Below, one piece after another: positions 1-11,500 of a stretch of DNA of 64,000 nt (the first letter of the stretch is position 1; the number at the start of each line of letters is the position of its first letter). Under the pieces are notes generated by a model that made no database searches, was not told where the DNA came from, and was given only the letters and a program-made list of their open reading frames with translations. The translations under genes and the position numbers were made by a program. This DNA comes from Datnioides undecimradiatus (lineage: Eukaryota; Chordata; Actinopteri; Lobotiformes; Datnioididae), in contig WARS01000044.1 of NCBI GenBank assembly GCA_008933995.1, forward strand, positions 950,866-1,014,865. The letters are read 5' to 3'.

Positions 1-1200
1 GAAAATAATTAAATCTAAAAATATATACAGACATTTAGGGGCAGCAGCTAGCCTTAAGCCCCACAAAGTTAGAACCAAAAATGTGTTTTGAAAGCTGACT
101 GACTTTTAATCAGTCACCCTGAGTGCAATTAGACTACTGAAGCTTCTGTTCTGTTTGTTTTTACAAACATTTCTGTAATTCCTGTTGCTAGTTCACTCTG
201 CCCTGTAAATGTTCTAATTAATTACATTTTGTTTGTATTAAATGTAGAGCAGGTCTAGACCAAACTCTCGATATTAATTACACCCAACAGATCCCACCAG
301 GAGCAAGCACGTGGCGACGGCGGCAAGGAAAAACTCCTTTTAACAGGTAGAAACCTTGAGCAGAACCTGGCTCCAGGTGGGCGGCCATCTGCCTTGACCG
401 GTTCGGGGGGGGGGGGGACCGCACTGTGGCCAACCACAAACCTACCAAAAACTCAGATCTGATCATTGGGTAGAGAGGTAGAAGTAGCAATAGGTAGAGC
501 AATGGCAAAAAAGAAAGCAAATTAGTCCTGTTCAGACTGGAAGATTGAAGCACCGTGGCCGACCACAAACCGGTGCGATAGAGAGACAGCTCACTGTGTA
601 GAGAGAAAAGCCATTTTCCAGTTTCGGCACAACAGCATACGAGACACACGCCAAAGGTTCAATGAAAGCAAATTACACCAGAGAGAAACAGATGACAGAA
701 AGAGCTCTTTGGATAGCGAGACAGAAGTAGAGATAGAGTAAAGACTTAAAGAAAATAAATTATACGAGAAAAAAAATAAAAAATAAAAAAAATCAAATTA
801 TTGGTTTTAGATGAGCGACTGGTAAACATTTAGGCGCTGTGGCCAACCATGAACCGATGCAATAGGAAGAGATCACTGGGTAGAGCGTTAGAAGTAGAGA
901 GGTAGAGCAAAGGCTTAAAGAAAGCAAATTCGTCCAGAAAAAAAAAAAAAAATTAAATTCCTGGTTAGATGAAAGATTTAGAAAGACTTAGGCACCGTGG
1001 CCAACGATAAACTGATGTGATAGAGCGAGAGAACACTGGTAAACATATTACTAAAATTAAGTATAATTATTTATAATTAAATGATGATTAAGTAAGGATA
1101 TTAATGATTGAGTCTAGTTGTAAGTTTTAAAACATATTAATCGAGAGACATTTAGGGCCAGCAGCCCATCTTTAGTGCAACAAAGTTGGTTAAAGAATAA
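1..1200. repeat. Degenerate tandem repeats flanked by direct repeats
   Basis: At least four diverged copies of a unit begin with GCACCGTGGCCAACCACAAA-like sequence, at about 421, 550, 833 and 990, spaced roughly 130-280 bp. Each continues into GATAGAGAGA...CACTGGGTAGAG and, where complete, AAAGAAAGCAAATT. The block is bounded by a similar segment at 30-75 and at 1147-1190 (ACATTTAGGG.CAGCAGC...CAACAAAGTT). A 13-bp poly(G) tract lies at 405-417. No coding capacity is visible. Confidence 0.65.
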
Positions 1201-2029
1201 ATTTAGAAATAAATTGTTATTGATCAATAAGAATGTCATTTTAAAAATTAGGACAAGGTGACATCCAAGTGAAGTTGCCTTCCTTTATTCTGAGTGAAAA
1301 TTAACAATAGATGCAATGAATTTCCTCCTCGGTCTTGCTATATCGATATCCAGCGATGCATTCTCACTTCATGAGTCCAGATTTTCTCTGTGATCTTGGT
1401 GTTGGTAGTCAGTGGGCATGTCTGACTTGCTGACCTGCAATACGCATCCTTCTTCAGAGTTGGCCAAAAGAGATGATGCAAGAAACGATGTACTTGGTGC
1501 CAGACCCCTCCAGCTATTTCCAGAGGGCCTGGCTAGCTTGGCTTGCAAATAAATCCAAATTATATCTCTGAATACATTTGCAATACAGAGATATAGATAT
1601 CACTAGATACAGTTGCAATCCAGAGATATCATGTTTGAGAAAAAAAATTTGGTGGGTCCATTGACCACTGATTACCAACAATCAAAACCCTTCATCTTCA
1701 AGTCCATGTAGACATTGGTGCCAGGTGCAATGAATTTTCCTCAAAATTTATTGACAGATCTCTGCATAAACGTGGCATCATACAAAAAAAAAAATCCACT
1801 TGCAAACAGTTAATGAAACAATATTGATACAATGTTATTCAACACAAAGAGACATTTATGGATGGCCACCAAGCACAAGCAGAGCAAACAGGAAAAAAGA
1901 AAAAAAAAAAAAAAAAAAAGATACTCACTGTTTGTACCTGAAAAACCCACACAGCTACAAATCAATACAAATCAGAAACAGCATCAAAGAAATTGAAAAT
2001 TATACCAACTTTGTAGAACCTGAAGAAGT

Positions 2030-2072
2030 TCTAGGAACTAGGAATAATCAAAGATGATTCCTAGTTCCTAGA
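2030..2072. repeat. Perfect 16-bp inverted repeat (hairpin)
   Basis: TCTAGGAACTAGGAAT and ATTCCTAGTTCCTAGA pair perfectly across an 11-nt loop. The arms themselves contain the repeated word CTAG. It may be the end of a decayed mobile element; no target duplication was found. Confidence 0.7.
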
Positions 2073-3589
2073 TGTGATACAAAATTAAGATTTAAAGGGA
2101 AGAAAGAAATAACATAGTATATACAGAAAAAATGGTAGATAAAGAAAAAAAAAAATCAAACAGAGTAAAAGACAAACATTTAAACAAATATGTAGCTGTA
2201 CCATTTAAACAGTAAAAAAACAAATTAAAGAGAGACTGAGTGAATGAGAGACCAAACCACAACAAGACCGAGCGACCAACCAACCAGGCAACTGACCAAG
2301 CGCACAGCCAACCACAAGACCGAGTGAACAGCCAACTGAGCGAGCGAGATATTTTGGTAGAGCAACCAGCAACGAAGATAGAAAGGATTTGACATGACAG
2401 AGTTTCATGTACATGAAAGTACAAAAAAAATTACTTTAAAAACGTTTTGCTGCAATTAGTTTACTTACGTGAATTGCCTTTAAATCCTTAAAAAATGTGC
2501 AGCTTCATCAGGCCTAGATGAACTGGGACACACAACACCAGAGATTTAGAGAAAACATTAACTTAGTATTTGTACCTGGGAGAAAAACTAGAAACATTAT
2601 TGCAACAGTATTAAAAAAAAATAAATCTTTGTTAGAAAGACAGACAGATAGGTAGATTCATTCAAGCCCAGCAACCAACCAAAAGCCTAACAAAGATGTG
2701 AGACGTGTGAAAGTGTGATGTGAAAAGAAAAATGACACTTACTGTCTATAGATTACCTGCAATAAAAACAGCAGTTTCAACAATATGGTTAAAAAGTCAT
2801 AAGAAGAATGAATTGACAGTCTAATATAAAGCGGCACTGTGGTGTATTATTTTTGGTTGTGCTGAATGACAAAATCGCTATAATGAAGGACTGATTTCAA
2901 ACAACCATATTTAACAGGCAGTTCTTTGGTCACCTATATACAGTAACAACTTTGATCTGTAAAGATTATCCTTACTTTTCATCTTATCAATAGTTTTTTT
3001 TATACAATAGGAGATTTACTCATCTCACATGACAGGGGGGTCTTCAACGAGTTTTCTTTGTGATGTCGCACAGTCGCATGATTACAATTATGTGATTTGC
3101 TTTTAAAATGGCTTTTTAACTTTGTTATACTGAATGACATTGATGAAGTGCAAAGGTCCAGACAAAAGTTATTCCAGTTTTGAAATATTTTATAGAGGGC
3201 ACGTGTCAACCAATATTCTATGTACTGTTACAGACACCAACACGATTATGTTAAGGTTGTTAATTTAAATTTTATGATGAATCTCTACATTTTAAAACTT
3301 TTAAAAATTCTGTTGTTGTCACTAAAATGTTAACACGGACACTTACGTTGGAGGACATTGACAGTTCAGAGCTGAATAGATGCCTTAATTTTATACTTTG
3401 CAACACAAATATTTTTGGGAGAAAAGAAGGGTAAGAGCTGCATAATTTAACATTATTTATAAATGTTTATCTTTTTATTTTAAATAAATAGCCTTTGAAC
3501 AGCAATATCACATGTCTAATCTTTCACCCTATTACAAAACACAAATTACATTGACTTACCAAGACATACACCCATTGCCTCCAAGTGGG

Positions 3590-3860
3590 ACCAAGGCACA
3601 GGCAGCTGCTTATATAGGCCCCAAGGCAACATAAATTCTTTGGTCACATAATTTATCCCCCCCTGATCTAACCCAGTTGATGTCACTCGGTGTATAAATA
3701 GAGGAAGTTGTGCAGTGCCTCTTTCTTTTGTCCCTGGAATCTGTGATGTGTGTTTGGTAAGTACCAAATAAATAAATAAATTTACTGCAGAGAACTTAAC
3801 CAATAAACATTAACTAAACAATACGACGTGTCTGTGTTTCATTTTAAACTTTAAGTGATG
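3590..3860 (+). mobile_element. LTR-like segment (TATA box followed by AATAAA)
   Basis: On the plus strand TATAAATAG at 3693 is followed about 74 bp later by a run of overlapping AATAAA at 3767-3780, the spacing seen in retrotransposon LTR U3-R-U5 regions. I could not define TG...CA ends, a target duplication or internal coding, so this may instead be chance motifs. No gene is attached to this promoter-like sequence. Confidence 0.25.
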
Positions 3861-5158
3861 AGAGTGTGTGACCTATAATGCAAAGATATACCTTGTTTAA
3901 TAAGTCTCTGATAAATGATTGAACTATGACTGAAACAGTTAACAAATGATGCTTAACTAAGCACACATAATAAAGTAATGAGAGAATTAAACTAATGGCA
4001 AAACAGGAAAACCATTCTGTATTGCATTGCAAAGATGTGCTGTTAGTGCCTTTTCGAAACCAGAAATTCAGAAATTTGCTAGCAGCTTAATTAGAACAAA
4101 CTGTCCCCTGCTCAGACATTGAATGTGTGTCTGTGGTTGGGTAAACATTGTTAAGAATAAGAATAGTTTCTTATGTAGACTCCATGAAATGGGTATTGCA
4201 TTTTCCCTCCAAAAGTTACTTCCTGAAAAACAGCCAATTGGTGAAATGCTGCACAAGTGGGCAGGGCTAAAAACTTGAAATGATCACAAACCTTTTTGAA
4301 AAGTATTTCTCTGCTCCCATTGGTTTGTGTCTCCAAAGGTATCGCTTTATCAGGCTTTTTGAACACAAGCTTTGTTGCCCTATTTCCCATTAAAAGTATT
4401 GTATTGGAAGGAATGGTCAAAGCCAGATTGGATGCCATTATCACCTAGAGTGGAGGGGAGCTGTAAACTTACTCTATATACACGATTGTGTTAAAAACAA
4501 GGAAAACTTATGCAAGTCGCAAATTTGTAATCGTGGAAGCAGCCACCAAGCAACAGGAGCACCCCCTGCCACATTTCCCCCATATTAATTAAGAGGAGAC
4601 ATTTCAGGTGAGAATCGTAAATGTCCTCTTTTATAAACTGCTCCCCTTCACATTTTTGTGAATGTGGTAATGTGTATCCGTGTTAAAGTTGAATCCATAT
4701 TTAGTGTTGTAGACGCAGTTCCTAGACGCCACCAATAGATGGTGGTAAAGGTCAACATCAGCCGTGTTTATTGTGTTTGTATGACTTGTATTGCGTACTA
4801 AATTATGTTTGTCCACCGAGTTACTTGGACGTTTTTCTTTTCACTCTGAGGTATCATTAATATAGATTATGTTCTGTATTTTCAGAACAGACCCCATATT
4901 ATAGTAATGTAGTATGAATTCTCTGTTACAATTAAAAATCCTGCTTTCACAATTTTACTAAAGGATACAACATGTAGGCAACTTATGTGCATGAACATAA
5001 ATATCAAAAGTAAAAGTAAGTATTATGCATAATAGTGCTGTAATATTACTGCTGCTTTATTTTCATCAATGCAGGGGGACAGCATTGTAGTTGGTGAAGA
5101 TAAATCTAATTCAAACTACATAACGCCTTAAGGCAAGGCTGGATTACTAACTGGGTGA

Positions 5159-5182
5159 ACACACACACACACACACACACAC
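5159..5182 (+). repeat. (AC)12 microsatellite
   Basis: Uninterrupted AC dinucleotide run. Confidence 0.95.
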
Positions 5183-5782
5183 GGTGCATATCCATAAATA
5201 GAGATGCATCAATGACGGTTCAGAAAACCTGGGGGCAGGTAGCACACCAGCAAATGGGTACTGGTTAGTCTTTAGGTCTTGAAAATACAAAGAAAGAGGA
5301 GGCAAAAGGACCTAAACAGCAACTTCTTGCTTCAGCGGTCACCTAACATGTTAGTTTAGCCATACTGAAAAGGAGTGAAGTAGAGGTGTTTGGTAGCATG
5401 AAATGTGATGCAAAAATATCTCAAGTTGTAGTTAGCCAGGGTACTTGAGTCCATGTATTTTGATGCTCTCCCCCACTGCTATAGAAAATGATGCCATACA
5501 CCATTATCCATAGACAAAAATGTCACCTTAGCCACACCATTTTAATGTAACCTAACAAACAGACAAAAAACATGTGTTTATAGCCAGATACCTGATGTCT
5601 GATTAAAGGGGCATTCTGAAGTTTCAGTTTAATTAGTTTTATGTATAAGACACTGTAGACCTATAGATGTGTTAGTGTGTCCAAGGCATCCAAGTCTTAA
5701 TTCAGTAGTGAGAGATAAAGATGTGTCTATTTGACTGCAGGCTATATTAGGGATACTGATTTAAAAAAACCCCAAACTGCCA

Positions 5783-5798
5783 TACTGCCCTCTAGTGC
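5783..5798 (-). promoter_or_regulatory. CTCF-like motif downstream of col1a2
   Basis: On the minus strand GCACTAGAGGGCAGTA matches the CTCF core at 15 of 16 positions. It lies about 600 bp beyond the inferred end of the col1a2 transcript. Motif match only; this core is also carried by some fish repeats. Confidence 0.4.
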
Positions 5799-6397
5799 TC
5801 ATTGAATGTAACATTTGATGCCCTCCGCTGTAGATTAACAGATCTGCTTTTAGATGTGGAGATACAATTATTATTATTTTTTTTTAGAGAAAAATTGCAT
5901 ATCCCAGTTTCCTCAACACACTTAACTCACATTGACTCTCAGCCTCTGGCAAAGTGACACAGAAGTGATTTTTGCAGGAATGCCATGTTCCTATTTTGAA
6001 TCTCTTGTTAGTGTGCATACACCACTGCAATTCAAGCCTTGATCCAAATCACAGAAATTTATTTGGATGCAAAAGCTGTATTATGCAAGGAAAAGCAACA
6101 TCAGAGGATGCATATTTACAAGAGACAATGCACGTTAGTAATCACACATTGGCATGGACAGTGTCAACAGAAATTTACTGTACATTAAAATTGGATGTAC
6201 CGTTGTAAGGCAAGAAAAAGTGGGGATGGTGAATGAGGATATGGCTGTGCTTCCATAATAGGAAGATGTTTAAGTCAATGATGATATGTAAATCAGCCAA
6301 ACTTGAACCAAAATACAGTGACACACCTTCAATGGTGTCTTTAAAACACGAAAGCACTTAAGTCACTGAGTAGTGTGTTTTGGAACATTGGACATGC

Positions 6398-6403
6398 TTT
6401 ATT
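6398..6403 (-). terminator. col1a2: col1a2 distal poly(A) signal AATAAA
   Basis: On the minus strand the context is ctgAATAAA-like (gaaataaagcatg). It lies 17 nt downstream of a second AATAAA and is the most likely signal for the full-length mRNA, with cleavage expected near 6375-6385. The same gaaataaagcatg end is what I recall for mammalian COL1A2 mRNA. Confidence 0.75.
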
Positions 6404-6419
6404 TCAGAACTTTTCACAA

Positions 6420-6425
6420 TTTATT
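6420..6425 (-). terminator. col1a2: col1a2 second poly(A) signal AATAAA
   Basis: AATAAA on the minus strand in the context gtttaaataaattgtg, just upstream of the distal signal. It may act as an alternative signal or as part of a conserved 3'-end block. Confidence 0.6.
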
Positions 6426-7283
6426 TAAACATCTCACATATACAAAATAGGTACAATAGACTTTGTGGTGTCATTTTTTGAGAGAGAGAGAGGCCGCCTA
6501 AAAACCGTTCAGAATTGGATGAAATATGTGCTGTCAGTATGAACACTCTGTGTGGGTTTTGGAGAGTAAAAAAAAGCCTGAACAAAAACAAAACAAACAA
6601 AAAAACCTTCTAGACAAAACAAAAAAAGGAACAAAATGAAATGAAACAAAACAAAAACCAGACATCAGGTTTAGGAACATTCCACCTGCTTAAAGTGGGG
6701 GAGCATCAGGGGACGAATGCAAGACTCCTCAAAGGTCAATACAAAGTAATACAGTAAAAAAGTGGTTTGCTCCACAGCTGCATATTAGCACCATAGATCT
6801 CTGCTTCAAGTAACTGAGCACCTTCCGATACGGGACAGCTTGAAGCATAAGAAGTCTTAACATCTCTGTTGTGGACCCAGGTTTTGTCAATAGTATTTTC
6901 TTTAGGTACAGGCATGAGGTAGTTTAAACCTTTTTTCATGGAAATTGTGGTTTTAAACCTCCTCTTTGGAAGATATACAAAGACCACAAAGTGATGCATA
7001 CTTTCAGCGTTTTTATTACACTTCTTTTATTTTTTACAAAAGGATGACATGATGTCCCACAACAAGGTGTTTTCCCGCGTCCCTTTGGGTTGCTGTATTA
7101 ATTTGCATTGCACAAACGCTCCGTTCAGTCCGTTCAGTCCTCTCAGATAGTTGCCCATCTTAAGCAAGTGGATGTGCAGAGAGAAATCAGCATTCAGTAT
7201 AAAAAAAACAACACAGAAAGAAGGGCAGAGATTTTGTTTTTCTTTCTTTCTCTCTTTTTGGTGTTAATTTATCATGAGTCTAT

Positions 7284-8521
7284 TTATTTGAAACAGACTG
7301 GGCCAATGTCCAAACCAAACTCCTGTTCAGCTCCACCAATGTCCAAAGGTGCAATGTCGAGGATCGGAAGGCGAGATGGTTTATTTGTTCTGTACTCAAT
7401 CACTGTCTTGCTCCACTCACCAGTGTGTCTCTGCAGGTGTAAGAGAGAAAAGCAGACCTCATTTTAGAAGAGTGGCAAAATAATACAACTCTCGTAGCAA
7501 ATTAGCTCTGACTTGTGACACCAAAATTGCATTGTTTTTATGAACACAATCACTTATTTCTTATTAGAAAGAAATAGAAGCAATGTAGATAACAGTAACG
7601 ATAAAACACAACTGAATAAGCTACTCACAGTGCAGCCATCCTCCAGCACGGAGAAGGTGAAGCGGCTGTTGCCCTCGGCTCTCAGCTCCACATCATTGGA
7701 GCCCTGAAGCACCACAGCCTTCTTCAGGTTGCCGCTCTCACCATCCATGTAGGCAACGCTGTTCTTGCAGTGGTAGGTGATATTCTGGCTAGCCTGGTTG
7801 GAGAGCAGGCGCATGAAGGCCAGCTGGGTAGCCATGCTCTGGGGGCTGATGGTCTCATCGTTGTAGGTGAACTGTGTGATGGAAAAAGGTCAGTATATCA
7901 GATATGGAAAATATTACATCTGTGATTTGTGCTGTGTTAAGTGAAACAATTCTCTCTGTAGATACTCACCTCTGTACCACCATTGATGGTCTCTCCAAAC
8001 CAGACGTGCTTCTTGTTCTCTGTGCTTCGGTACCAGTTCTTCTGGGCAATGCTCTCGGGATGGGCATAGATGCAAGTCTCGCGGGTGGTGAAGTCACAGA
8101 AGACCTTGATGGCATCATTGATGCAGCCCTGGTTGGGGTCAATCCAGTAGAATCCTACATTGCACGAAAAGCCAAATTTTGTTAACATTCACTGCATATG
8201 AGCTCCATAAGGGATCTAAACCTTATTAAACATAGAGGTACATATGCACTCATTGTTTTAGATCAAGTAGAGCTTACCACTGGTCCAGTCGGGGTGGCTG
8301 AGCCTGATGTCACGGCAGGTGCGGGCAGGGTTCTTCCTGGATCCCTCAGGGGTGAGCAGGTTCTCGATTTGAGTGTTGAGGGACTTGATGGTTGCATCAA
8401 CCTCGTAGTCCTTGGCTCTCAGAGCAGGCTGATCAGCTCTGTACTCATCATATCCAGAGACATCGTATCCACCACCAGCAGGGCCGGGAGGTCCAGGCAG
8501 ACCGGGAGGTCCAGGGGGACC
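7284..8521 (-). other. col1a2: col1a2 C-terminal exons: end of helix, C-telopeptide, COLFI C-propeptide
   Basis: Four exons: 8521-8278 (244 nt), 8154-7970 (185 nt), 7871-7629 (243 nt) and 7430-7284 (147 nt including TAA). The first finishes the helix ([16 protein letters not shown]) and continues through the C-telopeptide to EYRADQP, where BMP1/tolloid C-proteinase is expected to cut between Ala and Asp. The C-propeptide drives chain selection and trimer registration in the ER. Visible landmarks are TCRD, DPNQGC with the nearby acidic calcium-site residues, the conserved N-glycosylation sequon in SQNITYHC, and the end DIGPVCFK. Seven cysteines are present; the sequence LSHPDW has Ser where pro-alpha1 has its second Cys, which is typical of alpha2. 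Phases join without gaps (1, 0, 0). Confidence 0.96.
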
Positions 8522-11500
8522 CTGATATGAATGAGAGCATGCATTGTTATATAGACCACAGTTGTTAAAAGGATCATTTTATGTAAGATTGAGCTCAAGT
8601 GTAATTGGATAAAGACAGAATAGATGTCCTTACAGCAGGTCCAACGTATCCAGGGGGTCCACGAGCACCAGGAGAACCAATGGTTCCATGGCCACCAGCT
8701 CTTCCATCCTTACCAGGGGGTCCGTGGGGTCCAGCAGGTCCCTGAGTAAGGGATCATCACATGACACATTTAGACATTTGTCTGTTCTGGAAATACTGCA
8801 TGAAATGTGACTGTAATTAAAGTATCTCCTGCATTTGATGCTTACAAGTAATCACAAGAAGAAAAGAAGTTCTGAATGTGTTGTTAACTTTGGAAATGTC
8901 TCCTGAGTTCTGAATGTGGTGCATCACATTACATTGAACAATCCTAGATACTTTTCCTGTGGCATCTATATATCTGCTATACTAATGTGTAAAGTTGGAT
9001 TTGGCACTTGGTGTCTTACTAAATACAGGTGAAACAAGAAAACTATTGATGTATTGTGGGGTTTCCACTCACTCTGGGTCCAGCGGGTCCAGCAGCTCCA
9101 GCAGCTCCAGTGTCACCAGAGGGTCCCTGAAGGGAGAAAACGTGTATTGTTGAATGACACTGTTGTGATTAATGTTACTTTCTCTGCATGCAGTGTCCAC
9201 ATTAGAGTCCATGTGTATCAGTTAATGAATAGATCCTGCAGTTTTTTATATATCTGCTGTGCATTTTAATGGTGAACCATCACTCACAGAAGGTCCAGGC
9301 ATTCCTTGGAGGCCAGCGTGTCCACGCAGTCCTTTCATGCCTCTCTCTCCCCTGTCTCCAGCAACTCCCTTCTCACCACGGGGTCCAGCGGGTCCCTAGG
9401 AGACACAAACACATACATACACAATGACCATGCAGCCAAAACATCATTATGCTAGAATAGAATATAATCTATTTTGCAAACATGAAAATGTCATATCTTG
9501 GGTTTGTGGAGCATTGTTATGGTTATTTCTGTGACTATATGGGTTTATTGTACTTACAGGGGCACCTCTAGCTCCAGCAGCACCAACAGCTCCAGCGGGA
9601 CCTCCTGGGCCCTTGAAACAAAGAACAACAACAAATTAAGGATGAGTGGATGATTTGTACCATGCAAGTGATTAAAAGTGAGAATAAGGTAACAAGTTAC
9701 TGTTTATACTTACAGACTCTCCACGGTTTCCAGGTCTGCCAGCAGCGCCAGTGGGTCCAGCAGGACCGGGGGCACCAGCAAGTCCCATAGAACCAGCAGA
9801 TCCGGGCTCACCACGGTCTCCCTAAAGAATAATGAAAAAGGTGAGTAATAGGTCAGCGCATACGGTGTGCATGTGTATTATGTTTACAAATAAGCTGATG
9901 GTATGTGAAAGGGCATTACCTTTAATCCAGGAGCACCAGGACGACCAGGAGGTCCATCATTACCAGGGTTACCCTATTGAAGGTGAAGAATAATACAGTT
10001 TACATAATAGCTTCTGTTACTTCTTCAGCGCAGTTGTGAGTTTGTGGAACAGTGTTTATATTAGCTGCTCTTGTGCATCTATTCCACAGGGTAAACCAAG
10101 AAATCATACTTTTAATTACAGCAGACTTCTACTTGGATTAGGTCACTGCAGTGCTTGTAACTGTTCTCTTTAAATCCTTACCTCACGCCCAGCCTCTCCC
10201 TGGGGTCCGGTCATACCAGGCAGACCGATGTTGCCAGCGGGACCACGGGCACCAGCTGGACCAGGGGGTCCAAGTCTACCAGGCTCACCCTGTGGTAAGA
10301 TGTAAACAAAATCACTGGGTCAAACACAGACAAAGGCTCCATGCTGTATATGATACAGTGCATGTTTGGCCCTTTGATAGGTCCTTTATTTTTAACAACA
10401 GTGCATGTGAATGCAGTGCAAAATACAAAATGGGTTTGGTGACTGAAAACAAGAACTATCCACAAATTTGTGTTGTCTGTTGAACTCCATAACCTGAATA
10501 TTTAATTCAAAATCTTGCATTCATGAAACCCAATGTAAATGTAATTCCAAGTTTTAAACACCTCAGACATGCCAATTCATTGTTTGAATGGCCAATCCAC
10601 ATTCGATGATAAAATATATATAGTTTCTGAGTATGTGATAGTACAGATGAATCCTTAAGTGGTACTATAAGGATTAATTTGTACTTACCAAACCACCAGG
10701 ACCACCAGGAGAACCACGATCTCCTCTAGCACCAGGCAGACCAACGAATCCCTGAATTCCAAGAGGACCACTGGGTCCAGGAGCACCAGGAGCACCCTAA
10801 ACACACACATGAAAAATAAAACTCTGTTTATCTATATGACCGTAATAAACAAAAACAAAAAACAAACTCACATAATTTTGACTGAAAAAGGAGCTGTGAC
10901 TTACAGGGGGGCCAGACTCTCCACTAGGTCCCTTCTCTCCAGGTGCACCAGGTTGTCCAACCATACCCTGTTCTCCAGAGGGACCAGCAGGACCAGAATC
11001 ACCACGGAGTCCACGAGGACCATCCTTACCAGCTGGACCAGCGGGGCCAGGGGGTCCAACAATACCCTAAGAAGGTAAGAGGAAGAGAATAGATGAGTGT
11101 GCGTGTGTGTGTTTGCATGTGTACGGGTATGAAAGATTGCATCAATACTCACAGCGGGACCACCAGCACCAACTCTGCCAGCAGCACCAGGGAAACCAGT
11201 CAGACCCTGCCATCAGAGACACACAATCAAAGGTTATACAGTGGCCATTGAGAATGTGTGGTGTCTGTTAATGTGTGTCTGGGTGCAAGGGTATGTGAGC
11301 AGATATTATTTTCTGGCCCTAAAGCAAAGCTGAAAAGCTAAATGAAAGACCAAAAAATGTTCCATTTTGCTACCTTAAGATTTTGACATTTCAAAAAGAT
11401 GGTTTTGTGGCTGTGAGGTAAGGTTTAAGGTCAAATACAGCCTACAGCTGCAGCCTCATTTACACTTTTGTTATAGATTTTGGAAACCTAATTTGTTACT

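Larger units (their letters stand above)
1200..6375. other. Gene-free DNA downstream of col1a2
   Basis: No open frame here resembles a known protein. Apart from the separately listed elements it contains a short direct repeat (TTGCAATACAGAGATAT-like at about 1578 and 1612), an A-rich run at 1892-1919, and a degenerate block at 2245-2345 built from GACCGAGCGACCAACC-like pieces that produces a spurious Trp/Leu-rich frame on the minus strand. Confidence 0.6.
6380..7283 (-). other. col1a2: col1a2 3' untranslated region (end inferred)
   Basis: The 3'UTR follows the TAA at 7286-7284 and is about 900 nt if it ends after the distal poly(A) signals. It contains a T-rich tract on the transcribed strand (complement of the A/C-rich 6555-6660) and a GA/CT tract near 6480. 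Earlier AATAAA motifs (complements at 7012-7017 and 7026-7031) could give a shorter form. An 87-codon open frame at 6736-6999 lies inside this UTR and has no features of a real protein. The transcript end itself is inferred from motifs only. Confidence 0.75.

Noticed and set aside
2092..2424. Trp/Leu/Ser-rich 110-codon frame that looks like a membrane protein
   Set aside because: It is a translation of the degenerate GACCGAGCGACCAACC-type repeat and A-rich DNA; the apparent membrane character is a composition artefact.
4151..4444. 97-codon open frame on the minus strand downstream of col1a2
   Set aside because: I looked for a casd1-like or other neighbouring gene exon here. The translation matches nothing I know and lacks flanking splice sites.
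6736..6999. 87-codon open frame on the minus strand
   Set aside because: It lies within the inferred col1a2 3'UTR and has no protein features.
7554..7835. Start codon within the C-propeptide as an independent small protein
   Set aside because: The Met is internal to exon 7871-7629 of col1a2; the frame simply continues from the exon before.
10901..11152. Leu/Val-rich minus frame beside the 162-bp collagen exon
   Set aside because: It is a shifted-frame shadow of the Gly-X-Y exon plus a GT-rich intron.
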